Part shown: piece by piece, positions 14,361 through 23,034 of the stretch | Position numbering within the stretch: the first letter of the stretch is position 1 | Layout of the letters: the number at the start of each line of letters is the position of its first letter | Source: Lachnospiraceae bacterium | Lineage (GTDB): Bacteria; Bacillota; Clostridia; Lachnospirales; Lachnospiraceae | Assembly (NCBI GenBank): GCA_017518735.1 | Contig: JAFWTY010000001.1 | Span: forward strand, 1 to 64,000 | Reading direction: 5' to 3' | DNA: 64,000 nt | Notes under the pieces: model-generated | Told to the model about the DNA's origin: nothing | Seen by the model: only the letters and a program-made list of their open reading frames with translations | Database searches by the model: none | Made by a program: the position numbers and the translations under genes

Positions 14361-15569
14361 ATGAAGAAAACGAAAAAATGGCTAAAACCGCGTCATAAGT
14401 TTTTCAAAAAACTCCTTTTTTATCCTTTTTTGTGGATTTCCAAATTCAAATACGGAATGAAGGTCGAGCGTTTCCGGGAAGAAGGCGGAAGACCATACTT
14501 AATCTTAATGAATCACACCACGCTGTTCGATCAGTTCTTTGTGAGTTTTTCCTTTAAACAACCGATTTATTTTGTTGCTTCGGAAGACATCTTTTCCAAC
14601 GGATGGACGTCTTCCCTGATTCGTTATATGTTTGCACCAATCTCCATCAAAAAGCAGTCAACCGACGCCGCGGCCGTAAAAAACATTTTTCAGGTGGCAA
14701 AAGAGGGTGGAACCATCTGTATTGCGCCGGAAGGCAACCGATCCTATGACGGAAAAACCTGTTATATTTCTCCGACTATCGCAAGGGTTGCCAGAAAACT
14801 GAAACTTCCGATTGCACTTTATCGTATTGAGGGCGGATTCGGGGTTCATCCGAGATGGAGTGACACAGTCAGAAAAGGACCGGGCCGCTCATATGTGTCT
14901 AAAGTAATCGAACCCGAAGAATATGCCGAATTGACGGATGATGAGCTTTATGAGGCTGTTCGCACAGGAATTTTCATGAACGAAGGTGTTTCGGATGCCC
15001 TTTATAAGTCTTCGAAAAGAGCGGAAAATATCGAAAGGGTACTGTATATCTGTCCGGACTGTGGTTTGTCGCATTTTAAAAGCCTGAAAAACGAGTTTTG
15101 GTGTACGGGTTGTAACAGAAAAATCACATATAACGAAGATAAGTCATTATCGGCTGAAAATGGCGATTTTCCTTTTCATTTTCTCACGGAATGGTATAAT
15201 TATATGGGTGACTTTGTCTTGTCCATGAAAGAGGAAGAATATGCCGGAAAAATACTCTTCCGGGACACGGCAAGCATCTATCGTGTAATCCCCGAAAAGA
15301 AGAAAGTTTTACTACATCGGGATACAACACTTTCCCTTATGACGGATCGAATCCGGATTGGGGAAGGAGAAAATGCCGAGGCTTTTGCATTTTCCGGAAT
15401 AACCGCGGCGGCTGCGGTCGGAAAGAATAAGGCAAATCTCTACATCGGAAAAGACATCTATCAGTTAAAAGGCGATAAGTCTTTTAACGCTTTGAAATAT
15501 GTCAATCTGATTTATCGGTATAAACAGAAAAGTGGAGAATTGACAGATGGACAATTTCTGGGACTCTAG
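14361..15569 (+). CDS. PlsC-type acyltransferase with zinc ribbon (paralogue 2)
   Basis: A 402-residue acyltransferase of the same kind as the gene at 3497. NHTTLFD (His52, Asp57) is the HX4D motif and PEGNRS (123-128) the phosphate-binding motif. Zinc-ribbon cysteines are Cys231, Cys234, Cys248 and Cys251, followed by a beta-rich tail of about 140 residues. It probably acylates a lysophospholipid or other lipid acceptor at the membrane. It lies in an operon: 5 bases after the TSUP gene, and its last 23 bases overlap the GltS-like gene at 15547. Identity to paralogue 1 is low outside the motifs, so the duplication is old or the two came from different sources. Confidence 0.82.
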   Translation: MKKTKKWLKPRHKFFKKLLFYPFLWISKFKYGMKVERFREEGGRPYLILMNHTTLFDQFFVSFSFKQPIYFVASEDIFSNGWTSSLIRYMFAPISIKKQSTDAAAVKNIFQVAKEGGTICIAPEGNRSYDGKTCYISPTIARVARKLKLPIALYRIEGGFGVHPRWSDTVRKGPGRSYVSKVIEPEEYAELTDDELYEAVRTGIFMNEGVSDALYKSSKRAENIERVLYICPDCGLSHFKSLKNEFWCTGCNRKITYNEDKSLSAENGDFPFHFLTEWYNYMGDFVLSMKEEEYAGKILFRDTASIYRVIPEKKKVLLHRDTTLSLMTDRIRIGEGENAEAFAFSGITAAAAVGKNKANLYIGKDIYQLKGDKSFNALKYVNLIYRYKQKSGELTDGQFLGL

Positions 15570-16935
15570 CGTATGGTCTTCTTTAATCCTGGTAGCAGTG
15601 CTTTTATTAAGTCTGCTGGTAGCAAATATCCTGCGAAGGGGGATTCCGTTTCTTCGCAATTCCTTAATTCCCACATCCGTACTCGGAGGTGCTTTATTGC
15701 TTGGTGTGGAAGCGATTTATCATGCAGTTACGGGAGTGGGACTTTTTGAAAATGAGATCTTTAACGGAAGAGGTACGGCTGAACTCGAGATAATTACGTA
15801 TCACTGTCTGGCACTTGGTTTTATCGCATCTGCGCTCAAAAAATCCAAAGGGAAACTGACACCGAAACGTACCGGAGAGATTTTTAACACCGGTGTTACC
15901 ACGGTTGCGACCTATTTGATTCAGGCCATTTTCGGACTTTGTATTTCCCTGGTAGCGGTGAAATTTGTGAAGGACTTTTTCCGGGCTGCCGGCATTTTAC
16001 TTCCTTTCGGATATGGACAGGGTACCGGCCAGGCATTGAACTACGGTAATATTTTTGAAACCGACTATGGATTTACCGGAGGAAAGAGTTTCGGTCTAAC
16101 CATTGCGGCCATGGGCTTCTTGTGTGCTTCCATCGGCGGTGTCATTCATTTGAACATCTTAAAGAGAAAAGGAATCATCACAATCAAGTCCGAAAACGAG
16201 AAGGCCATGCACTCCGAGCAGATTCAGTCCGAAGATGAAATACCGATGCAGGAAAGCATCGACAAGATGACGATTCAGATTTCCCTGATCGCGGCGGCTT
16301 ATCTTTTGACGTATGGCATCATGTATGGTCTGGGACTTTTGCTTCCCGGAATGAAATCCGTGGTTTACGGATTTAACTTCCTGATCGGTGTACTTGCGGC
16401 GACATTAATAAAGCTTATTTTGAACGGCTTAAGGAAGATAAAGGTCATTCGAAAAGAGTTTTCCAACGAATTCTTACTGACACGTGCCAGCAATTTCTTT
16501 TTTGACATTATGGTGGTTGCCGGTATCGCGGCAATTCGTATCAGCATTTTGAAGAATTACTGGGGAATCCTTTTGATTATGGGTATAGTGGGAATGATAA
16601 TCACATACATCTATAATCACATCGTTGCGAGGAATCTGTTCCCGGAATATATGGAAGAGCAGTTCCTTACCATGTACGGAATGTTGACAGGAACCGCAAG
16701 TACGGGCGTAATCCTGCTTCGTGAAATCGACGGAGATTTCAAAACACCGGCAATGGAGAATATGGTTTATCAGAATTTCCCCGCAATCGTATTCGGCTTT
16801 CCGATGATGCTTTTGGCAACATTGGCTCCGAAAAAGCCGTATTTGACACTGGCAATTTTGATTGCCTTCTTTGCGGTGATGAATATTATACTGTTTCGAA
16901 GCAAGATCTTTCGAAAGAAAAAACAAAAGGAATAA
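15547..16935 (+). CDS. GltS-type sodium/carboxylate symporter
   Basis: A 462-residue membrane protein of the ESS (glutamate:Na+ symporter) family with about 11-12 helices in two inverted halves. The two re-entrant loop signatures are visible: GYGQGTGQAL in the first half and MLTGTASTGVILLREID in the second. A polar cytoplasmic linker (about 214-240) divides them. It would take up glutamate or a related organic anion with sodium. It overlaps the preceding acyltransferase by 23 bases and has a GGAG site inside that gene, so translation is probably coupled. A gap of 21 bases separates it from the FtsX permease. Confidence 0.85.
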   Translation: MDNFWDSSVWSSLILVAVLLLSLLVANILRRGIPFLRNSLIPTSVLGGALLLGVEAIYHAVTGVGLFENEIFNGRGTAELEIITYHCLALGFIASALKKSKGKLTPKRTGEIFNTGVTTVATYLIQAIFGLCISLVAVKFVKDFFRAAGILLPFGYGQGTGQALNYGNIFETDYGFTGGKSFGLTIAAMGFLCASIGGVIHLNILKRKGIITIKSENEKAMHSEQIQSEDEIPMQESIDKMTIQISLIAAAYLLTYGIMYGLGLLLPGMKSVVYGFNFLIGVLAATLIKLILNGLRKIKVIRKEFSNEFLLTRASNFFFDIMVVAGIAAIRISILKNYWGILLIMGIVGMIITYIYNHIVARNLFPEYMEEQFLTMYGMLTGTASTGVILLREIDGDFKTPAMENMVYQNFPAIVFGFPMMLLATLAPKKPYLTLAILIAFFAVMNIILFRSKIFRKKKQKE

Positions 16936-16956
16936 TCTTACTCCGGGAGCGAGCAA

Positions 16957-19900
16957 ATGAAAAATAGAAAGATGCTGTTCCGCGATGCTTTCCGGAACAT
17001 CCAAAAAAGATTTATAGCATTTCTTTCCATTGTAACCATTATGACAATTGGTATCTCAGGTCTGATGGCTTTGTTCAATTTGTCTGTTTCCATGAAAAAA
17101 AAGGGAAACGATTATTATAAAGAGCATAATTTTAAAGATTTTGAAATGGTGTCTTCCATGGGCATTACGGCCGATGATATCGAGGGAGTTTCGAAGATAT
17201 CCGGTGTTGCCGACGTGGAAGGCGTTTTTCGCTCGGAGGGTACCGTTGTTGCCGAAAACGGAAACGGATCCATCACAATTCTATCCGAAACCAAGCGGAT
17301 TGACCTTCCGTTTCTTACGGAAGGCAAAATGCCGGAGGCGGCGAATGAATGTGCATTAAACCCCGTGGCGATGAAGAAATACGGAATCTCCGTAGGAGAT
17401 ACGATTACCCTTCATGCAAAAGAACCGGCGGGCTTACTCAAAGAGAGTACCTTTATTGTGACCGGCGTGGTCAATCAACCGAGTTACATCGGAAATAACG
17501 AATTTCTTGCACTTTTAAGTGAGGAGGCTTTTGACAAGGATGCCACTTCCGGACGTTTTGTGGCTGCCTATATCAAAACGGACGTTAACCCGGAATACGA
17601 TTTCTTTGGAAATAAATACAAAGAGTATGTCGGTGCGGTTAAAGAGGATCTTGTTGAGTATACAGAGAGTCTTATTGCGATTCGTACCATGGAAGTTTAT
17701 GACGAAGCAAATCAAAAATACAGTGAGGCCGAAGAGGAGGTTAACGAAAATCTTGCCGAGGCGGAAGAAAAGTTAAAAGACGGCGAAAACCAGTTAAAAG
17801 AAAAAGTCGAGGAAGCCGAAAAAGAAATTGCCGACGGGGAAAAATCTCTGAAAGAAGGCCGGGAAACGCTTGATGAGGAAATCGCAAAGGCCGAAAAGCA
17901 GATTGCCGATGCGGAGAAAGAATTGCAGGAGAAACTGGCTGCGGCCAGAAAAGAGATCGATGACGGAAAAGCGAAGGCGGAAAGCGAATTTGCATCCGCT
18001 TACGAACAGTTATGCGCTTCGGAAAATCAGTATGGCGTAGGTGTTTCTCAGTACAACGACGGTAAGAAACAATACGATGATGCGGTAGAAAAGATCAATG
18101 ACGGCAACAATCAGTTGATCGAAAAGATGGAAGATAAGAAAGAGACGATTGACGAGTATGCAACCATCCTTTCGCTTCTTCTGGAAGGCGCAGATGCCGT
18201 AATGGACAAAATTGAAGGCAAGCACTCGGAGGTGACGGAAAACGAGAACTGGAATGATTTTCGCTACGCGATCTTCATTGCAAAGTTTACAGCCACAAAT
18301 CTTCCGGATCTTCCTGCGGATAAGAGAGTGGAGCTTCTCAAAGGTCTTATTAAGGGGCTTGATTATACCTATCAGAACTTACCGTTTTCGGATGAAGTCA
18401 AAGAGGGAATGAAGGAAGTTTTTGATGCGATTGCAAGTCAGCATCCGAAGATGGAAAACCTGTCGGAATCCGCAAAAAAAATCAAAGAACTGATTGATGC
18501 CGAAAATGCGCTTCCCGATGCGGAAAAACAGCTGGCCGAGGCTAAAAGTAAACTGGACAGTGCCAGATCTCAGTTGGACAGTGGCTGGTCTGCATATAAC
18601 AGCAAAAAAGAAGAAGTTTATGCACAGATTGCTCAGGCAGAAAAAGAATATGAGGACGGCAAGGCGGAAGGAGAAAGAAAAATAGCCGAGGCCAAGGCCG
18701 AACTTGCTAAGAAAAAGGCAGAGTCTTTGCAACAGCTTGATGATTCCGAAAAGCAGATTGAAGAAGCCAAAGAAACGCTGAAGACGACAAAAGAAGAGAA
18801 AGAGAAAGAGATTTCCGACGGCTGGGAAACCTATCATGAGAAGAAGGAAGAGGCCGAAGAAGAGCTTGAAAAAGCAAGAAAGGAAATTGAAGAACTCGGT
18901 ACGGACAATTACTTAATCAACGACAGATTTCTGACCGGCTCTTTTTCGGAATATGAAAGTTCCATAACCACAGGCGGTATGTTTGAAATCTGTTTCCTGC
19001 CATTATTTGCACTGGTTGCGGGAACCGTATTTTTCTCCACAATCGCAATCATTATCGATGAGCAGAAAAAACAGGTCGGAGCGGTAAAAGCACTCGGATT
19101 TTTCAATAAAGAGATTCTGGTTAAATATATGTTGTTTGCCGGAGTCGGATCATTGCTGGGAATAGCCTTTGGTATTGTAATCGGATATTTCCTGACAAAG
19201 ACGATTATTAATCCTGTCTGCGATTCTTATGATTTTGGAAAAGTGGATTTGTTGATTGCTTGGAAAAACCTGCTTGTTATTTCGACGGTATCGTTTGTTG
19301 TTGGCATGATGGTAGCATTCCTTGCCTGCCGCAACCTCTTAAAGTGTTCCGCGGTTGGCCTCATAAACGGAAGCGAACCGGTAAAACGTGTTATGAAAGG
19401 CAACAAACGAAAGACCAAGGAGGGTGGCCTGTATTCGAGACTAATCATAAACAATATCCGCATGGATTGGGAAAGAGTACTGGTTTCCGTTGTGGTAATT
19501 GCCGGCAGCTGTATCTTAATCGGTTTTGGATTTACGGTTCGTAATGCCTTTAACAAAGCAAGAGACATACAATTGAATAAAATCAATAATTACACGGTTC
19601 AGGCTGTATTCGGTGACAATGACGACGAGAAGATAGATGAAGTTGCGAAAATGGTTTCCGACGTAGGCGGAAGCAGTATTAAGACGAGATACACGGCAGG
19701 ACTGGTGGATGTAGACGGCAGTAACGAAGCAATGTTTTTAATCTCCGGTGATCCGGAAGAACTCAAGGATTATATTACCGTAAAAAAGAATTACGGCGGA
19801 GAATTACCCATTCCGAAGGAGGGAGCTTTACTTCCGGCAAAACTGTATGAACGCTTAAAGAGTCCCGATCAGATCAGGGTATACAATAGAAAACTGAACG

Positions 19901-20532
19901 GCTATAAGATGGATATTGCAGGCGATTATGAATACCATATCGGATATGTCGGCTTGACATCCGTGGAAACCTATGAAAAGACGTATTTGAAAGAATACAA
20001 ACCGAACTGTTTGTTTATAAAGTGTGATTCCATCAGTCTGGAAGAATTGGAGGGGAAGATCCTGGATATTTCGGACGATATTAAACTGTACCGTCCGGAT
20101 TACCTGCTTACCAAGGGCGAAAACGTCAAGAAACTGTTTGATATTGCAACCATCATTTTTGTTTCATTGGCGATTATCCTAAGCTTTATGATTCTGATAA
20201 ATCTGACCAATATTCTGGTGAATCGACGAATGAAAGAAATGCTGGTTATGAGAATCAACGGCTTTTCACTAAGAGAGACCATCGGATATGTGGCAAGAGA
20301 ATCCATATTCACATTTTGTATCGGTATTGCTGTGGGAATCATCGGAGGAGTTCTATTCAGCATATTTATGATTCCGATTACGGAAACCGTACAGCTGTTT
20401 TTTGTCAGATCACCATATCCTCCAGCCTGGGTAATGGCACTATTGTTAAATATTCTGTTCACGGTATGTATCGATGCAATTGCATTCCGTAAAGTTGCCA
20501 AAATTCCGGTTACGGATATTTCAAAGTACTGA
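16957..20532 (+). CDS. Large FtsX-family ABC transporter permease with coiled-coil insert
   Basis: A 1191-residue permease of the MacB/FtsX superfamily. Helix 1 (about 18-40, FIAFLSIVTIMTIGISGLMAL) is followed by an extracellular domain of more than 600 residues. Within it two Glu/Lys/Ala-rich coiled-coil stretches (about 245-365 and 510-650) contain repeated 'EAEKEIADGEK', 'DSARSQLDSG' units. Three helices with the FtsX fold follow (about 675-830), then a second extracellular domain and three C-terminal helices (about 1065-1180). Such permeases do not import substrates but pull or move lipids and peptides, or signal across the membrane. The length exceeds typical MacB (about 400 for the permease). 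The ATPase partner is the next gene. Confidence 0.88.
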   Translation: MKNRKMLFRDAFRNIQKRFIAFLSIVTIMTIGISGLMALFNLSVSMKKKGNDYYKEHNFKDFEMVSSMGITADDIEGVSKISGVADVEGVFRSEGTVVAENGNGSITILSETKRIDLPFLTEGKMPEAANECALNPVAMKKYGISVGDTITLHAKEPAGLLKESTFIVTGVVNQPSYIGNNEFLALLSEEAFDKDATSGRFVAAYIKTDVNPEYDFFGNKYKEYVGAVKEDLVEYTESLIAIRTMEVYDEANQKYSEAEEEVNENLAEAEEKLKDGENQLKEKVEEAEKEIADGEKSLKEGRETLDEEIAKAEKQIADAEKELQEKLAAARKEIDDGKAKAESEFASAYEQLCASENQYGVGVSQYNDGKKQYDDAVEKINDGNNQLIEKMEDKKETIDEYATILSLLLEGADAVMDKIEGKHSEVTENENWNDFRYAIFIAKFTATNLPDLPADKRVELLKGLIKGLDYTYQNLPFSDEVKEGMKEVFDAIASQHPKMENLSESAKKIKELIDAENALPDAEKQLAEAKSKLDSARSQLDSGWSAYNSKKEEVYAQIAQAEKEYEDGKAEGERKIAEAKAELAKKKAESLQQLDDSEKQIEEAKETLKTTKEEKEKEISDGWETYHEKKEEAEEELEKARKEIEELGTDNYLINDRFLTGSFSEYESSITTGGMFEICFLPLFALVAGTVFFSTIAIIIDEQKKQVGAVKALGFFNKEILVKYMLFAGVGSLLGIAFGIVIGYFLTKTIINPVCDSYDFGKVDLLIAWKNLLVISTVSFVVGMMVAFLACRNLLKCSAVGLINGSEPVKRVMKGNKRKTKEGGLYSRLIINNIRMDWERVLVSVVVIAGSCILIGFGFTVRNAFNKARDIQLNKINNYTVQAVFGDNDDEKIDEVAKMVSDVGGSSIKTRYTAGLVDVDGSNEAMFLISGDPEELKDYITVKKNYGGELPIPKEGALLPAKLYERLKSPDQIRVYNRKLNGYKMDIAGDYEYHIGYVGLTSVETYEKTYLKEYKPNCLFIKCDSISLEELEGKILDISDDIKLYRPDYLLTKGENVKKLFDIATIIFVSLAIILSFMILINLTNILVNRRMKEMLVMRINGFSLRETIGYVARESIFTFCIGIAVGIIGGVLFSIFMIPITETVQLFFVRSPYPPAWVMALLLNILFTVCIDAIAFRKVAKIPVTDISKY

Positions 20533-20570
20533 TTAGTCGTACTCGAAAAGAGGACGAAGGAGATTTAGTT

Positions 20571-21788
20571 ATGGAAAAAACAACTCAAAACGCGGCCATG
20601 TTCCGTATCATGATGGAACTTTTGGAAGTGGACAATTTGGATGACGCCTTAAAAGGAGCACTGGAAGCCATTGCTGATACGTTAAAGAGTGAGATGGGAG
20701 CCATCTGGCTTTTGGACGAAAAGACCGATAAATTACAGTGCGTTTATTCCGTAGGAGACTGCGATTTATCGTACGTAATCGTGGAAAACGGTATCGGTGC
20801 GGAGGGTTATGTTACAAAAACCGGAGAGTGCGTAACAAAGCCCGTAATGGAAGATGCTGCCGGAACCGACGGTTGTATTTTTGATGATATGGGAAATAAG
20901 ACCGAAACGCTTCTTTGTGTACCTCTTAAGACGATGAAAAAAGTCATCGGAAGCATCATTATTGCCAATAAGACCACCGGCGAAAGCTATACACCGGAAG
21001 AGTTGGATTTATGTAAAAAAATGGCAACCATGGCCGGAATGACCATTGAGGAAAAAGGGTTGGATCTTCCCTTGAAGGAACAGGGAAAAGTAATCATTTC
21101 CCTCCGGAACATCACAAAAGATTATCCATCCGGCGATTCTGTTTTGAAAGTTCTTTGCGGAGTCAATCTGGACATCTATGAAAATGAATTTGTAGTGGTT
21201 TTGGGTGAATCCGGTTGCGGTAAGTCCACCATGGTGAATATCATCGGCGGAATGGATTATCCGACAAGCGGAACGCTCACGATTGAGGGAAAAGATTTTT
21301 CCAAGCCGACGGAAAAAGAACTGACGGAATACAGAAGAAATTATCTGGGATTTATTTTCCAATCCTATAATCTGATGCCGAATCTGACCGCAAGAGAAAA
21401 CGTGCAGTTTATTGCCGAAATATCGAAGCATCCGATGAATGTCGACGAAGTAATGAGGTTGGTCGGCCTGGAGGACAGAGCGGGAAATTATCCTTCTCAG
21501 ATGTCGGGAGGACAGCAACAGAGAGTATCCATTGCCAGAGCACTGGTAAAAGACCCGAAGATGATTCTTGCGGATGAACCGACGGCGGCGCTGGATTTCC
21601 AGACCGGTCAGGAGGTACTTCGTGTTATCGAAAAGATCGTAAAAGAAAAAGGAACCACGGTTATTATGATAACCCATAACGTGGAAATAGCTAAAATGGC
21701 CAATCGCGTGATCAAGCTCAGAGGCGGAAAGGTTTCCAGTGTCAAAATCAATATCAATCCGCTTCCTGCGGATGAGATTATCTGGTAG
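20571..21788 (+). CDS. GAF domain fused to a MacB/LolD-type ABC ATPase
   Basis: A 405-residue protein. Residues 1-160 look like a GAF sensory domain (AIWLLDEKTDKLQCVYSVGD, GIGAEGYVTKTGE, LLCVPLKTMKKVIGSIIIAN). Residues 175-400 are a complete ABC ATPase: Walker A GESGCGKST (212-220), Q-loop FQSYN, signature MSGGQQQR (311-318), Walker B ILADEP (332-337) and the switch His in ITHNV. The usual LolD/MacA-type ATPase is about 230 residues, so the GAF part is an addition that could let a small molecule, such as a cyclic nucleotide, control the transporter. Ribosome site GAAGGAG lies 8-9 bases before ATG 20571. It is 38 bases after the permease. Confidence 0.88.
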   Translation: MEKTTQNAAMFRIMMELLEVDNLDDALKGALEAIADTLKSEMGAIWLLDEKTDKLQCVYSVGDCDLSYVIVENGIGAEGYVTKTGECVTKPVMEDAAGTDGCIFDDMGNKTETLLCVPLKTMKKVIGSIIIANKTTGESYTPEELDLCKKMATMAGMTIEEKGLDLPLKEQGKVIISLRNITKDYPSGDSVLKVLCGVNLDIYENEFVVVLGESGCGKSTMVNIIGGMDYPTSGTLTIEGKDFSKPTEKELTEYRRNYLGFIFQSYNLMPNLTARENVQFIAEISKHPMNVDEVMRLVGLEDRAGNYPSQMSGGQQQRVSIARALVKDPKMILADEPTAALDFQTGQEVLRVIEKIVKEKGTTVIMITHNVEIAKMANRVIKLRGGKVSSVKININPLPADEIIW

Positions 21789-21804
21789 TCGGCAAGGAGG
21801 GTGT

Positions 21805-22956
21805 ATGAAGAGAGTTTTTCTTGTGGTTTTGGACAGCTTCGGAATCGGCGAAGAACCTGATGCGAATCTTTTTGGTGATGTGGGAACCAATACGCTTCGA
21901 AGCGTTTCGAAAAGTCCTTATTTCAAATTTGACAATATGCAAAAACTCGGTTTTTTCAACATCGACGGGATAGAAGTCGGCGAAAAAACAGACACGCCCA
22001 CAGGTGCTTTTGCAAGAATGCAGGAAGCTTCCATGGGAAAAGATACGACGACCGGTCACTGGGAAATTGCGGGACTTACTTCTCCGAAACCGTTTCCGAC
22101 CTATCCGAACGGATTCCCGGAAGAGATTCTAAAAGAATTCGAGGCTAAAACGGGAAGAGGCGTGATTTGTAACAAGACCTATTCCGGCACCGTTGTAATC
22201 AATGATTACGGCGATGAACATGTCAAAACCGGAAAATGGATTGTCTATACATCCGCCGACAGTGTTTTCCAGATAGCTGCACATGAGGATGTGGTTCCGC
22301 TCGAGGAACTCTATGAAGCCTGTCGTATCGCAAGAGAGATTCTGCAGGGCGAACACGGCGTTGGAAGAGTCATTGCCAGACCGTTTACCGGAAGCAGCGG
22401 AAATTATACGAGAACGACGAATCGCCATGATTTCTCTCTGGTTCCGCCGAAGGATACCATGCTGGATGTTATCAAGGCATCGGGAATGGAAGTATTATCC
22501 GTGGGTAAGATCTATGATATTTTCGCACACAGGGGAACCACGGATCAGGTATTTACCAAGGGAAATACCGACGGTATGAACCGGTTGTCCGAATGGATGG
22601 ACAGAGACTTTGAGGGACTCTGTTTCGTGAATCTGGTGGATTTCGATATGCTCTACGGTCATAGAAACGATGTGGACGGATATGCAAAAGCGCTTGCGGA
22701 ATTTGACGGACGTCTTCCCGAGTTTTTTGCAAAACTGCGTGATGACGATATCTTCCTGATTACGGCGGATCACGGCTGCGATCCCGGATTTGTCCAAAGT
22801 ACGGACCATTCCAGAGAATATATTCCGCTTGTTGCATACGGCAAAAACATCACTCCGGGCAACTTCGGAACCAGACATACTTTTGCCGATATTTCCGCCA
22901 CAATCCTGAAATATCTCGGAATAGAGAATACGCTTGACGGTACCGCGATTTGGTAA
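21805..22956 (+). CDS. deoB: Phosphopentomutase
   Basis: A 383-residue enzyme that interconverts ribose-1-phosphate (or deoxyribose-1-phosphate) and the 5-phosphates, in the cytoplasm with Mn2+. The metal and active-site motifs of the alkaline-phosphatase superfamily are present: VLDSFGIG (Asp10), MGKDTTTGHWE (the phosphorylated Thr), ADHGCDP and DHSREYIP near the end. ATG 21805 gives the conserved MKRVFxVVLDSFG start, with AAGGAGG (21794-21800) 4 bases before it. It lies 16 bases after the GAF-ABC gene and may be read from the same transcript. A promoter for prfC begins within 15 bases of its stop. Confidence 0.93.
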   Translation: MKRVFLVVLDSFGIGEEPDANLFGDVGTNTLRSVSKSPYFKFDNMQKLGFFNIDGIEVGEKTDTPTGAFARMQEASMGKDTTTGHWEIAGLTSPKPFPTYPNGFPEEILKEFEAKTGRGVICNKTYSGTVVINDYGDEHVKTGKWIVYTSADSVFQIAAHEDVVPLEELYEACRIAREILQGEHGVGRVIARPFTGSSGNYTRTTNRHDFSLVPPKDTMLDVIKASGMEVLSVGKIYDIFAHRGTTDQVFTKGNTDGMNRLSEWMDRDFEGLCFVNLVDFDMLYGHRNDVDGYAKALAEFDGRLPEFFAKLRDDDIFLITADHGCDPGFVQSTDHSREYIPLVAYGKNITPGNFGTRHTFADISATILKYLGIENTLDGTAIW

Positions 22957-22969
22957 ACAAAGGAAAACC

Positions 22970-22998
22970 TTTCAAAAATGACGGAATTATTGTATAAT
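22970..22998 (+). promoter_or_regulatory. Sigma-A promoter of prfC
   Basis: TTTCAA (22970-22975), 17-base spacer, TATAAT (22993-22998), about 36 bases before the TTG start of prfC. Confidence 0.65.
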
Positions 22999-23034
22999 AT
23001 ATAGGTTATTCTGTCAGAAAGAGGTTAGATAGTT

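Noticed and set aside
17700-18900. Repeated Glu/Lys/Ala-rich DNA considered as a tandem repeat or minisatellite
   Set aside because: The similarity is at protein level (coiled-coil heptads inside the FtsX permease); the DNA units are not of constant length.
21009-21890. 293-codon open frame on the - strand
   Set aside because: It lies opposite the GAF-ABC ATPase gene, shows no domain or ribosome site, and its composition is that of a mirrored coding sequence.
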